A DNA stretch of 64,000 bases from Christiangramia salexigens (GTDB lineage: Bacteria > Bacteroidota > Bacteroidia > Flavobacteriales > Flavobacteriaceae): assembly GCF_001889005.1 (NCBI RefSeq), contig NZ_CP018153.1:526001-590000 (forward strand). Reading direction: 5' to 3'. Below are positions 26,902 to 36,296 of this stretch, piece after piece. Made by a program: the position numbers and the translations under genes. The notes below the pieces were generated by a model. That model was not told the DNA's origin and searched no databases. It saw nothing but the letters and a program-made list of their open reading frames with translations. How positions within the stretch are numbered: the stretch's first letter is position 1; every line of letters starts with the position of its first letter.

Positions 26902-28752
26902 TTAGATCTGCGCTACAAAATCTGAAAATACCTTTTTATGCAGTTCCATATCCAGATCTGGGGAAACCGATACCCGGGCTATATAATCCTTGTCCTCTTC
27001 CTTGGTGGTGCCTTGTGTTGAGGTTGCCGGGATCGTCCAGTAACAGCCTTTTAACTGGCCATAACTCACACAATACTTACTTTCATTCGGGATCTCAGTG
27101 ATCATCATATCGATAAGCTTCTGGTTCAGTGCTCTTTTATAGATTTCCCGCTCTTTTTCAGTATTTCCTTTGGTAGGCAGATCCAATGAAAACACCGAAG
27201 GAGTAAAGCCTTCATTCGCCAGTTCTTCTGAAACAAAATTGATCTTTGCTTCCGGTAAAACCTCTCTTATAAAGTTTACAAACTCACGGGTATTCTTATA
27301 GGCATCTTTGATCCTTTGATTCATGGATGGCAGCTGCTCCGCAAGTATTTCTACCTGAAGAGCAGTAGCTTCGTTATCGCAAAGTTTTATATGCTTTTCG
27401 ATATTGTGCATCAGAGATTCCGCCTTTTTGTTGGCCACGGCGTAACCGGCAGTACATTTCCCTCCACTTGGAAATTTCGAGCCGCTCACATAGGAAATAG
27501 TTCGGATAGAGGAGAGGATACCATCTTCTCCACAAAATTGTACATTCGGGCAAAAGGTTTGATCCAGAATAAATACAGGATCTATCGCCACCGCTTCGGA
27601 AGCAGTTTTTCGTTCCTTATTTAAAGCTTCCCTTAGTTTTTCCAGGTCGGGCACTTCAACTCTGGGGTTGGTAGGAATTTCAGCGATTATAAATGGAACG
27701 GCATCTGTATTTGCAACCTGTTGCAGTACTTTATCTGTGCTCTGAACCATATTGTTATTCCCGTCCACTGGAAGATCCAGGATCTCCACATTTTCCAAAC
27801 ATGCCGCAACCCGTCTCGCCTGATCATTGGTGCCGCCATAGCAGTTTGGAGGAACAATGATCTTTATTTGTTTTCCCGGATGCTTTTCAAGGGCCTCATC
27901 AATAAGTCCCATCATAATGGCATATTGGACCGAAAGTCCGCAGGAACCAAGTACCACTTTGGATTCTGTTGCGGTGATCCCGTGAACCGACTTTACGACA
28001 CTTTCTCTGTTCACTTCGAAATTGCTTGCCTCTGTCGAAACCGACTTGCCTAATAATTGTTTCAACGCTGTAAAACAATCAGCCGGAGTCATGGCGATGG
28101 TTTCACGCCTTCTTACATGCTGAATTTCGGAAATGTAAATCTCATTTTCAGTTCCGTTAACTACGATAACGCTGCCCAGTTCGCCCTGCAGACTAACCAG
28201 AAAATCTATATTTGAAGCAAGCTTTATATCACTCAAATCATCCTGTTGTGATATGAAAACTGTACTGCCGCTGAAGCTGGAAATATCCGCTACACTTTTC
28301 ACCTGCCTTAACTCGAAATTATAGCCGTAAACATTTTTCAAAGTTTCAAAATCAAAACAATCCGGTAATTCACCGGTATATGCGATCTGCGTATTTCTGC
28401 TCTCCAGTAAATTCTTTCTCAAAACTGCTAAAACGGGAGTCGTTTTAGATGAAAAACTGATGACGTTATCTGGTTTAAAATCATTCAGCTTAGCAATTCC
28501 CCATTCCAATACTGTGGATAGTGGGTGCCCTAACCTGATATAATCAAAAGCTGTAGGTAATTCACCAAGCGCCGACTTTTCAGAATTATTGGTATTGTAA
28601 AAGTTTTCAAACCGTTCTAGAAATTCGGTTTTAGCCAGGTCTTCATTATAAATATCCAGTCGATGGGTTGTTAGTTTCAACCAATCTAAAGGCATGTTCT
28701 TCAATACGTTTTCTAAATAAACGGTCACATTATTCTCTGGCATGATCTTCAA
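26902..28752 (-). CDS. PLP-dependent enzyme of the cystathionine gamma-synthase-like fold
   Basis: The C-terminal half resembles Cys/Met-metabolism PLP enzymes: IIAEIPTNPRVEVPDLEKLREAL, then FILDQTFCPN (the Asp that contacts the pyridine nitrogen) and SYVSGSKFPSGGKCTAGYAV, where the Lys near residue 430 should hold PLP. The N-terminal 250 residues are an extra region; a glycine/serine segment (VVLGSCGLSVQYAIMMGL) precedes the core. At 616 residues it is much longer than the usual 400. It has its own terminator and no operon partner. Substrate cannot be deduced; a sulfur amino-acid lyase or transferase is the most likely class. Confidence 0.7.
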   Translation of the reverse strand: MKIMPENNVTVYLENVLKNMPLDWLKLTTHRLDIYNEDLAKTEFLERFENFYNTNNSEKSALGELPTAFDYIRLGHPLSTVLEWGIAKLNDFKPDNVISFSSKTTPVLAVLRKNLLESRNTQIAYTGELPDCFDFETLKNVYGYNFELRQVKSVADISSFSGSTVFISQQDDLSDIKLASNIDFLVSLQGELGSVIVVNGTENEIYISEIQHVRRRETIAMTPADCFTALKQLLGKSVSTEASNFEVNRESVVKSVHGITATESKVVLGSCGLSVQYAIMMGLIDEALEKHPGKQIKIIVPPNCYGGTNDQARRVAACLENVEILDLPVDGNNNMVQSTDKVLQQVANTDAVPFIIAEIPTNPRVEVPDLEKLREALNKERKTASEAVAIDPVFILDQTFCPNVQFCGEDGILSSIRTISYVSGSKFPSGGKCTAGYAVANKKAESLMHNIEKHIKLCDNEATALQVEILAEQLPSMNQRIKDAYKNTREFVNFIREVLPEAKINFVSEELANEGFTPSVFSLDLPTKGNTEKEREIYKRALNQKLIDMMITEIPNESKYCVSYGQLKGCYWTIPATSTQGTTKEEDKDYIARVSVSPDLDMELHKKVFSDFVAQI

Positions 28753-28955
28753 TTTTAAATCGGGTGGGAATATAGCAGAATTGGGGTGGTTATAAAAGAA
28801 ATATGAAGGGTATTCTAAGGAAGTTTTGATAGTTTACTGGACCTGTGCTGTTCTGCAAATTTAAATTCTATTAAGCAGATCCATATCGATATTAAGATTA
28901 CGTGTTAGATTTTATTTATATTGAATTTTACTCAAAAAAATATTAAAAAATAAAA

Positions 28956-29411
28956 ATGAAAAATTCCTTTACCAGCTTATTATTACTGTTAGTACTATTC
29001 ACCACCTCATGCGCAAAAGAACCCGAAATTAAAAAAGTTAGATACCAATGGGCAGGTATGGGAAATTTTACATTTAAAATGTATGGAGACTTGGCAGGAA
29101 CATATATTCTAAGATCAAATTCAGACCTTGAAAACCTGAAAGAAGCAACCAATGGTGATATTAATATTCTGGGGGATTACATAGTAGAGGTTAATTTTGA
29201 CGAAAAAATGATAGTAGGGATAATTGGCGAAATTATATATGAAGAGGATATAGCTATTATATTTAAGGATATGGTAGAAACCGAAGATCATATTACAATA
29301 AACACTTTTGAAAAAATTAATGACATTGAAGAAACCGAAGGAGAAACTCAACCATATTCTTTTGCTATTATAAACAAAACGTATAAGTCAATTATTTTCA
29401 ATTATAACTAG
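28956..29411 (+). CDS. Small lipoprotein of unknown function
   Basis: Begins with a lipoprotein signal, MKNSFTSLLLLLVLFTTSC, with the lipid-modified Cys in TTSC. The mature part (about 130 residues) is acidic and rich in Ile and Asn, with alternating short strands. No motif or family is recognised. It is AT-richer than its neighbours, has a terminator directly downstream, and lies alone between the PLP enzyme and SRPBCC genes, which suggests a locally acquired or fast-evolving gene. Confidence 0.65.
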   Translation: MKNSFTSLLLLLVLFTTSCAKEPEIKKVRYQWAGMGNFTFKMYGDLAGTYILRSNSDLENLKEATNGDINILGDYIVEVNFDEKMIVGIIGEIIYEEDIAIIFKDMVETEDHITINTFEKINDIEETEGETQPYSFAIINKTYKSIIFNYN

Positions 29412-29436
29412 TCAGTTATCAAATTAAGTTTAAATA

Positions 29437-29470
29437 AAACCTCCAGTTCATGCTGGAGGTTTCTTGTTGG
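29437..29470 (+). terminator. Intrinsic terminator after the lipoprotein gene
   Basis: Perfect 10-bp stem AAACCTCCAG / CTGGAGGTTT with loop TTCATG, followed by TTCTTG. Confidence 0.8.
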
Positions 29471-29589
29471 TTTTATTTCAGGGCATATTTCACAGCTGTT
29501 AATAATATTGATTAACCTTCCACCTTGTTAAGCATGTCTAATATTTCACTGAATTACCTAATTTGTGGGGACAATTATAATGAAATCAT

Positions 29590-30072
29590 ATGCCCGTAAT
29601 TCAGTTAGATACTATAATAAAAGCAGAGCAGGAAATAGTTTTTGACCTGGCCAGAAGTATCGACTTTCAATCGAAAGCGGTAACCTCTTCCAGCGAGAAA
29701 GCGGTAGCGGGAAGAACTAGCGGATTGATTCGCTTAGGTGAAACTGTAACCTACCGGGGAAAACATTTAGGGGTTAAGCAAAGCCTTACCACAAAGGTTA
29801 CAGAATTTGACCGGCCATATTTTTTTGTAGATGAAATGGTAAAAGGAGCTTTTAAGAGTATTCGGCATGAACATTATTTCGAACGAACGAACGATGGAAC
29901 ACTAATGAGGGATGTTTTTAAATTCGAGGCTCCGCTCGGAGTATTTGGATGGGCCGCTAGTACATTGTTTCTGAAATCTTACATGACTAACTTCCTCAAA
30001 GGTCGCAACAAAACGCTGAAGGAATATGCCGAAACTGGCAAATGGAAGGAAATTTTGACGGAAAATTATTAA
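29590..30072 (+). CDS. SRPBCC-family (START-like) ligand-binding protein
   Basis: The 160 residues start with a strand and the phrase IIKAEQEIVFDLARSIDFQSKAVTSSSEKAVAG, which is typical of SRPBCC proteins related to cell-division-inhibitor-like and cyclase-like members, and end with the long C-terminal helix (FLKSYMTNFLKGRNKTLKEYAETGKW). HEHYF and MRDVFKFEAPLG are the central strands of the hydrophobic cavity. Function unknown; such proteins bind or turn over a hydrophobic ligand. It stands alone with no terminator visible. Confidence 0.8.
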   Translation: MPVIQLDTIIKAEQEIVFDLARSIDFQSKAVTSSSEKAVAGRTSGLIRLGETVTYRGKHLGVKQSLTTKVTEFDRPYFFVDEMVKGAFKSIRHEHYFERTNDGTLMRDVFKFEAPLGVFGWAASTLFLKSYMTNFLKGRNKTLKEYAETGKWKEILTENY

Positions 30073-30107
30073 TGAAAATCAGCTCAGGTAAAGTGATATT
30101 TTCTTAA

Positions 30108-30233
30108 CTATCTTCTTTGCGAAGAATTTTGCTTAAAGGATCTCTTGATCTTTGCTTTTTCACTGGATAAATACTTTATGAACTCCAGGCTGTAGCTTCT
30201 TAACCTTGATCCTTGCAGTAGGTTATAAGCCAT
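30108..30233 (-). CDS. Possible 41-residue basic small protein
   Basis: ATG at 30233 opens a frame of 41 codons ending TAG at 30108. It reads MAYNLLQGSRLRSYSL then a lysine- and serine-rich tail ending SSQRR. It is basic and partly amphipathic. It lies in the gap between the SRPBCC gene and the rhodanese gene. A frame this short can occur by chance in AT-rich DNA, so support is weak. Confidence 0.3.
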   Translation of the reverse strand: MAYNLLQGSRLRSYSLEFIKYLSSEKAKIKRSFKQNSSQRR

Positions 30234-30264
30234 TAGAAACTGCGAAAATTAGCCAGTGTTTTTA

Positions 30265-30630
30265 TCACTGGTAATTATGGTAACCTCCTTTTAGGTCATA
30301 GATTTTTTTAAAGCCAATTTTCTTTAAAATTTGAGCTGCACTTCTGCTTCTGCCTCCTGCCTGACAGTATACATAAATGGGCTCTTCTTTATCAAAATTT
30401 TCAAGACCTTCTAAAAATGCCTTTTTTTGATAAATATCCAGATTAGTAGCATTATTTATATAACCCTTATTAAACTCCTGGGAAGTACGAACATCGATTA
30501 ATTGTACATCCTTATGATCTGTACAGGACTTGAATTCAGCCGGCGAAAGCAGTTCTATTCCATTATCAGTCTGGGCGACTGCTCCAAAAATTGTGCTGAA
30601 AAAAGATATTATAAATACTATAATTTTCAT
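30265..30630 (-). CDS. Periplasmic single-domain rhodanese
   Basis: A signal peptide (MKIIVFIISFFSTIFGAVAQ) precedes a single rhodanese domain: VQLIDVRTSQEFNKGYINNATNLDI and the active-site loop YCQAGGRSRSAAQIL, where the first Cys is the persulfide-forming nucleophile. The loop CQAGGRS is of the 6-residue sulfurtransferase type. At 121 residues it is a minimal domain. It is the last gene left of the island and lies where mnmE's downstream neighbour would be before integration. Confidence 0.88.
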   Translation of the reverse strand: MKIIVFIISFFSTIFGAVAQTDNGIELLSPAEFKSCTDHKDVQLIDVRTSQEFNKGYINNATNLDIYQKKAFLEGLENFDKEEPIYVYCQAGGRSRSAAQILKKIGFKKIYDLKGGYHNYQ

Positions 30631-30782
30631 TGGAAATAGATATAAAAAATTAATGCTATATATGGTTGTGGTTGTTTAAGTGATGGAATTAACTATTGCA
30701 CAACTGGCAATTTTTCATGATTCGAATATTCGTACTCATAATATGTGTTTGAAATGGTAGAACCATTGAACAAAGAACTTTT

Positions 30783-30801
30783 TTACTTTCCAATACAGAA
30801 A
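30783..30801. repeat. attL candidate, 19-bp direct repeat
   Basis: TTACTTTCCAATACAGAAA, identical to the 43623-43641 copy; the flanking bases differ on both sides (TT/G here, GC/T there). This is the remote copy created by integration. Confidence 0.85.
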
Positions 30802-30837
30802 GTAACCTAATAGTGTTTACGGGGATTCACCATTTAT

Positions 30838-30857
30838 GAGGTACAAATAGGGTACAA
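30838..30857. repeat. Left arm-type integrase site candidate
   Basis: GAGGTACAAATAGGGTACAA, 37 bases inside attL. It has two GGTACAA boxes and matches the right copy at 43481-43500 in 18 of 20 positions in the same orientation. Confidence 0.5.
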
Positions 30858-31013
30858 TTGCATGTGTAAGAGTATGATCAAGAAAGTAATTTAAGGTTTT
30901 TACTCGTGCACAAACAAAAACAGCTAATAGAAATTAATAATTGATTGTAAACCAGAATAATAAATGTATTTTTAAGGTAATAAGAATATAGGAACTTTTA
31001 ACTATAAATCCGT

Positions 31014-31157
31014 ATGAAAAAGAAACTGCCAGCACTTTCTCCTGCTATGAGGAGTTTCCTTCAGCTAAAAGTAGGTAGGAAGATGGAAGCCAACCCGGAA
31101 TTTGCTGAAAGAGTACTGAATATGGTAAAAAGAAAGAAAGAGAACGGTAGCAAATAG
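31014..31157 (+). CDS. Small basic island protein (47 residues)
   Basis: ATG at 31014 to TAG at 31155-31157. It begins MKKKLPALSPAMRSFLQLKV, is followed by a helix with GRKMEANPEFAERVLNMVKRKK and ends NGSK. Net charge is strongly positive and the helix is amphipathic; the composition suits a nucleic-acid-binding or regulatory peptide. It is the only island gene on the plus strand and lies convergent to hsdR, 57 bases apart. No homologue recognised. Confidence 0.45.
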   Translation: MKKKLPALSPAMRSFLQLKVGRKMEANPEFAERVLNMVKRKKENGSK

Positions 31158-31214
31158 AAAACTGGGTTATTTCCATTTATATTTCTACCTCAACATAATT
31201 TTGTTCACAAACCC

Positions 31215-34200
31215 TTATCCTGTTATTTCCTTTGCAATCATTTCAGCCTGTTTTAATACGGTTTCAGTAGCCAGCTTTTGCATGTCTGGGGGATAACCAT
31301 ATTGCCTTAAGGTTCGTTTGATGATAACTTTTAGTTTTGCTCGTACACTTTCCTTTATTGTCCAATCGATGGAGGCATTTTGCTTTACACGCTCCGTCAG
31401 AATTACCGCTAATTCTCTCAACTTTTCCTGTTGCATAAGTTGTGTGGCAGAATGATTATTTGCTACTGCAGTATAGAAAGCATATTCAAAGTCAGTCAAA
31501 CCAAGCTTTTTAGCCTCACTGTCCATGTTGACAATTTCCTTACTCAATTTAATGAGTTCATCCATAACTTCAGCAGCAGTCAAAATCTTGTTGTGGTACT
31601 TATTAATGGAACTCTCCAGCATCTCCTTTAGAGATTTACTTTTAATAAGGTTTCTTTTAGACCTTGCTTTAATCTCATCATTTAGCAACTTTCTCAATAC
31701 TTCTAAAGCCACATTCTTATGTTCCATTCCTTTGAGTTCCATTAGGAATTCTTCGGAAAGAATAGAAATGTCTGGTTTCTTAATACCTGCAGCATCAAAA
31801 ACATCAATTACTTGTTCAGAAACTAAAGCCTGGTCAATGACTTGTCTGATGGTCGTTTCAATTTCTTCATCGGTTCTACCAGCCCCTGTACCGTCGAACT
31901 TGGCTAATCTTGCTTTTACAGCTTGAAAAAAGGAAACTTCTTCTTTCACGTCCATAGCTTGTTCATGAGGCACGGCAATAGCATAAGCTTTCGACAAAGC
32001 AGTTACTTCATTAATGTATCGTTTTTTACCGTCTTCTAATCCGAGAATATGTTCTTCGGCTGCAAGAATTAAGGAAAGCTTTTTTCCTGTATCCGCTTGA
32101 AAATAATCTTCATAAGGGAATCCCTCATACATCTGAGATACAACTTCCAGTTTTTCTAGCACTAATTGAACAGCTTGCTCTTGCGCAATGGTTGGATCAC
32201 CTTTTCCTCCGGAATCTGAATAGAAAGATAGTGCCTTTTTTAAGTCTGAAGCTATACCCAAGTAATCCACCACCAAACCACCGGGTTTGTCCTTATAAAC
32301 CCGATTCACTCTTGCAATGGCTTGCATTAAATTGTGACCTTTCATTGGTTTATCGATGTATAGCGTGTGCATACTCGGTGCATCAAAACCAGTAAGCCAC
32401 ATATCCCGAACAATTACCAGCTTTAATTCATCATCTGGATCTTTCATTCGGTCGGCAAGCGTTCTTCTTTGTTGTTTGGTTGTATGATGTTTGGCAATTT
32501 TTGGTCCATCGGAAGAAGAAGATGTCATTACAACTTTTATAACTCCTTTATCCAAATCATCGGAATGCCATTCTGGTTTTAGGTTGATTATTTCTTCATA
32601 TAAATCAGCAGCAATTCTTCTGGACATGGCCACAATCATTCCTTTGCCTTCGAAAACTTCCTGGCGTTGGTTAAAATGCTGAATGATATCGTTGGCAACA
32701 TTCTTTACTCTATTTCCACTTCCGATTAAAGCTTCTAATTGTGTCCATTTGGCTTTTGCTTTCTGAGTCTCAGTGAGTTCATCTCCATCTAGTTCCTCAT
32801 CCAAATCCTCAACCAGTTTTTTACCCTCTTCAGTAAGGTTCACTTTAGCTAAACGGCTCTCATAGTAAATACGAACAGTTGCGCCATCTTCAACTGCCTG
32901 AGCAATGTCATACACATCAATATAATTCCCGAAAACTGCAGGTGTATTAACATCGGAACTTTCAATTGGCGTTCCAGTAAAACCAATATAAGTGGCATTG
33001 GGTAAAGCATCACGCATGTACTTAGCGAAGCCATAAACGGTTTTTTTACCTATCACGTTGCCATGCTCGTCCTTCTCATCTACTGTTTTAGCTTTGAAAC
33101 CATATTGCGTTCGATGGGCTTCATCGGCAAGAACTACTATATTTTCCCGTTCCGAAAGGGTTTCATATATATTACCATCTTCAGGTGAGAATTTTTGGAT
33201 TGTTGTAAAGATCACTCCACCAGAAGCTACTTTCAGTTTTTCCTTTAAGTCCTTTCGGTCTTCAATTTGCTTGGGGTCTTGTCTTAAAAGCTGTTTGGAT
33301 GAAGCAAAGGTGTCATAGAGTTGATCGTCCAAATCGTTTCGGTCGGTGATGACCACAATAGTTGGGTTGTCTAAGGCCAGCACAATTTTACCTGTGAAGA
33401 AAACCATGGAAAGGGATTTACCACTTCCCTGGGTATGCCAAACAACACCACCACGGCGATCACCCTTTGGTTGTGTTTTTACACCTCTTAACCCATAGCT
33501 CTCTGGTGATTCCATCACCGTATTGTTAATTGACTTTTTTTCTACTGTATAACCTGTGGCGCGCATTGCAGATTCCACAGCTCGGTTTACAGCATAATAC
33601 TGATGATAGGCGGCTAATTTTTTGACAGTCGAAATTGAGGTTACGCCTGTTTTAGAATCTTCCTTTTTTGATTTTTCAAAGACAATGAAATGCCGAACCA
33701 AATCCAACAGGGTTTCTTTGTTGAGCATACCTTTGATGAGCGTTTCCATTTGACTTACCAAGTTTGATGCTTCTTCTTTTCCGTCTTCTGATTTCCATGC
33801 CATGAAACGACTCATGCCCGAGGAAACTGTTCCTGCTCTGGCTTCTAATCCATCCGAAATAACTGTAAATGCATTATAAGTAAACAGACTCGGAATTACC
33901 GCTTTGTAAGTTTCTATTTGGCGAAAAGCAGATTTTATGGTGGCATTTTCATCTGCCGCATTTTTGAGTTCGATAACCACCAATGGGATACCGTTGACAA
34001 ACAGAATAACATCAGGCCGTTTGTTTACGCCATCTTCTACTATTGTAAACTGATTGGCAGCAATAAAGTCGTTGTTTTCGGGTGTATTGAAGTCGATTAA
34101 CCAAACTAAATCTCCTCTTTGCTGACCATCTTTCTGATAGCTGATTTTGACCCCTTCGGTCAATAAGCGATGAAAACTTTCATTATTGGTCAACAACTCA

Positions 34201-34439
34201 GGCGAATGGATACGTTGAATTTCTTTTAAGGCTTCTTCCTGGGCAGCTGGCGGAACGGTTGGGTTGATTCTTCTCACTGCCTCAGACAAGCGATGGGTGA
34301 GCAAGGTTTCTTCATATGTATTACGCTCAGGTTTTTCACCATCATGAGCAATGCTTGGAGCATAGATGTACTCATAGCCCAAATTCTCCAAAAGTTTGAT
34401 TGCAAAATCTTCTATGCTATGTTCAGTTATTCTTGTCAT
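31215..34439 (-). CDS. hsdR: Type I restriction endonuclease subunit R
   Basis: The protein of 1074 residues has the layout of HsdR. The N-terminal nuclease shows RPDVILFVNG at 141 and VIELKN with Glu157 and Lys159 (PD-ExK). The translocase motor has GSGKS near 335, DEAHRT in motif II, TGTPIES in motif III, and the last motor motifs around QAIARVNRVYK. The C-terminus is helical and should bind HsdM-HsdS. It needs the methylase complex for DNA recognition, translocates DNA with ATP and cuts at distant sites. It is the last gene of the operon and overlaps the preceding Abi-like gene in ATGA. Confidence 0.95.
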   Translation of the reverse strand: MTRITEHSIEDFAIKLLENLGYEYIYAPSIAHDGEKPERNTYEETLLTHRLSEAVRRINPTVPPAAQEEALKEIQRIHSPELLTNNESFHRLLTEGVKISYQKDGQQRGDLVWLIDFNTPENNDFIAANQFTIVEDGVNKRPDVILFVNGIPLVVIELKNAADENATIKSAFRQIETYKAVIPSLFTYNAFTVISDGLEARAGTVSSGMSRFMAWKSEDGKEEASNLVSQMETLIKGMLNKETLLDLVRHFIVFEKSKKEDSKTGVTSISTVKKLAAYHQYYAVNRAVESAMRATGYTVEKKSINNTVMESPESYGLRGVKTQPKGDRRGGVVWHTQGSGKSLSMVFFTGKIVLALDNPTIVVITDRNDLDDQLYDTFASSKQLLRQDPKQIEDRKDLKEKLKVASGGVIFTTIQKFSPEDGNIYETLSERENIVVLADEAHRTQYGFKAKTVDEKDEHGNVIGKKTVYGFAKYMRDALPNATYIGFTGTPIESSDVNTPAVFGNYIDVYDIAQAVEDGATVRIYYESRLAKVNLTEEGKKLVEDLDEELDGDELTETQKAKAKWTQLEALIGSGNRVKNVANDIIQHFNQRQEVFEGKGMIVAMSRRIAADLYEEIINLKPEWHSDDLDKGVIKVVMTSSSSDGPKIAKHHTTKQQRRTLADRMKDPDDELKLVIVRDMWLTGFDAPSMHTLYIDKPMKGHNLMQAIARVNRVYKDKPGGLVVDYLGIASDLKKALSFYSDSGGKGDPTIAQEQAVQLVLEKLEVVSQMYEGFPYEDYFQADTGKKLSLILAAEEHILGLEDGKKRYINEVTALSKAYAIAVPHEQAMDVKEEVSFFQAVKARLAKFDGTGAGRTDEEIETTIRQVIDQALVSEQVIDVFDAAGIKKPDISILSEEFLMELKGMEHKNVALEVLRKLLNDEIKARSKRNLIKSKSLKEMLESSINKYHNKILTAAEVMDELIKLSKEIVNMDSEAKKLGLTDFEYAFYTAVANNHSATQLMQQEKLRELAVILTERVKQNASIDWTIKESVRAKLKVIIKRTLRQYGYPPDMQKLATETVLKQAEMIAKEITG

Positions 34440-35080
34440 TCTTCAGTTTCGGTATATGCTTTATATTCGTTTACATACGCTTGTTTATCTACGTTGAAAA
34501 GTATTTCACTTGCTGGATATGAGTAATCGCTCATTTTGAACTCTCCGTACGAATCGTCCCAATACTCATTGAAGTCATCAGCTTCCCAATAATCCAATGT
34601 ACCTTCTAGTTGTTCAGTAGCTTTTTTTTCTTTTTTGCTTTCATAATTGCGAATGATGAATACACAAACCGTTTCAACGGTGTCCATCAAAAAATCTTTA
34701 GTTAGTACATCTACTTTACTATTACGCTGTTTAATTTCTTCTAACGATTTACCGTGGGACGTTAAACCAATATCGTTTCTTAATTCGCCGACCTGCTGAG
34801 CTATAGTCGCCAAAGCTGATGAAACTTGATTGACTAAAGTGCCATTTGCGTATCCCATTGAAGAGAAACACTTTTTTAGAATACTATTCACAGATGGTTT
34901 TACACCTAATTCAACGCCATTTTTATCACAGATTTCTTTTCCAATACTTTCTAAAAGTGCTTTGGCATTTTCAAGGGAATGACTGAAATCTATTTCAATG
35001 TGGGTTTCTATGCGGTCTATGTAAGTTGATAAACCAGCCCAACTGCGATATTCTTCAATTGCAGTTTTGAGTTTATCCAT
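34436..35080 (-). CDS. Abortive-infection C-terminal-domain (Abi_C-like) protein in the R-M operon
   Basis: The protein of 214 residues has a central block ATIAQQVGELRNDIGLTSHGKSLEE followed by a helix, which resembles the Abi_C-type (HEPN-like) signature with RN and HG residues. The N-terminal 100 residues are helical (LLESIGKEICDKNG). The C-terminal 70 are acidic and aromatic (YWEADDFNEYWDDS). The gene is coupled by overlaps to both hsdS (8 bases) and hsdR (4 bases), so it is an integral part of this operon and likely a second layer of phage defence. A nuclease activity is not shown. Confidence 0.65.
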   Translation of the reverse strand: MDKLKTAIEEYRSWAGLSTYIDRIETHIEIDFSHSLENAKALLESIGKEICDKNGVELGVKPSVNSILKKCFSSMGYANGTLVNQVSSALATIAQQVGELRNDIGLTSHGKSLEEIKQRNSKVDVLTKDFLMDTVETVCVFIIRNYESKKEKKATEQLEGTLDYWEADDFNEYWDDSYGEFKMSDYSYPASEILFNVDKQAYVNEYKAYTETEE

Positions 35081-36296
35081 CTGTGTTAATGCTTATTTCG
35101 CCACCCATCAATTTTGGTAGAAGAGTATTTCTCAGTGCATCTAGTTTTTGTATCTGACCTAAATTGAATATCACTTTTTCATAGAGTGGTGCAAGTTGAT
35201 TAGAATACTCAACTATTTCTTGCTCGGTGATTGCAGGAAATTCGCAATTCTCTATTCCTGTGCCGCTAATGTTGGGCTGTGCACTTCCTGTAGCTGTGTT
35301 TTCTATGTAGTCTTTGCCGTAATCAGATTTTAAATGCAGATATGCTAAGAAGCGAGAACCATAATATTTCTCTTTGAATAGGCCAACTCGCTGATTTAAC
35401 CAAAGTTTGTAATCCGTCTTTGGAATTATCCCCATCTTACCAATTTTTGCCCCAGTCATGGCAAATAGTATATCGCCAGTTGATATAGAGAATTTTTCAT
35501 CCAGATTCTCAACCGTTTCATGACTCACAAAATCGGTAGTTTCAATATCTACAATACCGCCAGAAATATTTTTGATTTTCAAGACTCGGTCTTCGCCTAA
35601 ATCTTGGAAACTTTTGCTTTTAAAAGCGTATCCGTTTTGAAGGTCAATTAAATCACTTACTCTGCTTGTAAAATCACTTTCCTCAAACCAAGCATCATAA
35701 AGCGTCTCCGCCATTTGCTCAAGGGTTTGGTTTTGGCGGTACAGCAGGTCTATTTTATCATCTAAGCTGGAAAGAACTTCAGCAATAGACTTTTGTTCTT
35801 CAAAAGGAGGCAAGAAAACCAGCATATTGTGAATGTCCGCTTTGCCAACATTTTCCTGTGCCGACTGATTTTGATTAGCCATTATCTGGTAATATGTGTT
35901 TTCAGTCGTTAAGAAATAGTAGAAATAATCTTTCATTATTATTTTTTCATCGAGAGGAATGAAGTTACCAACGCGATAGTTCTGCAATACAACTTCATTA
36001 GACCTAAACCTTCCAATTTTACCTATCGTAGCGCCCGAAAGCGCCATCAAAATATCACCATTTTTAATGATGTTGTTTGTAAATGATTCAAGTCGAGATT
36101 CATCGATAAAACTACATGACGACAAATCAATGCTACCGTCACTTTTTATTTGTGTTATTTTAAAAACTTTAATTCCTGACTCTGTAAAATCATTTGTTCG
36201 GAACTGATATCCATGTTTTAACTCAGCGACCGAACTAAACTTTACAACCTGCCAATGGGCAGGGCAAGTGCCAATATCGGTTTCTTGCTTACTCAT
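35073..36296 (-). CDS. hsdS: Type I restriction specificity subunit
   Basis: Two target-recognition domains can be seen: the first starts near [24 protein letters not shown], the second near [22 protein letters not shown]. They are separated by the helical spacer [39 protein letters not shown], and the second helical repeat ends the protein ([22 protein letters not shown]). Length 407 is normal. The recognised bipartite sequence cannot be read. The gene overlaps hsdM by 8 bases. The specificity domains are the most variable part of such operons. Confidence 0.93.
   Translation of the reverse strand: MSKQETDIGTCPAHWQVVKFSSVAELKHGYQFRTNDFTESGIKVFKITQIKSDGSIDLSSCSFIDESRLESFTNNIIKNGDILMALSGATIGKIGRFRSNEVVLQNYRVGNFIPLDEKIIMKDYFYYFLTTENTYYQIMANQNQSAQENVGKADIHNMLVFLPPFEEQKSIAEVLSSLDDKIDLLYRQNQTLEQMAETLYDAWFEESDFTSRVSDLIDLQNGYAFKSKSFQDLGEDRVLKIKNISGGIVDIETTDFVSHETVENLDEKFSISTGDILFAMTGAKIGKMGIIPKTDYKLWLNQRVGLFKEKYYGSRFLAYLHLKSDYGKDYIENTATGSAQPNISGTGIENCEFPAITEQEIVEYSNQLAPLYEKVIFNLGQIQKLDALRNTLLPKLMGGEISINTDG

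Larger units (their letters stand above)
30631..31013. other. Left junction region of the island
   Basis: Holds no gene I can support. It contains the attL repeat at 30783-30801 and the integrase arm-type candidate at 30838-30857. CGAATATTCG, a 10-bp palindrome, lies at about 30723. The first gene of the island begins at 31014. Confidence 0.6.

Noticed and set aside
31431..34526. Plus-strand open frames inside hsdR (for example 31525-31926)
   Set aside because: They mirror the strong hsdR coding frame and show no family motif.
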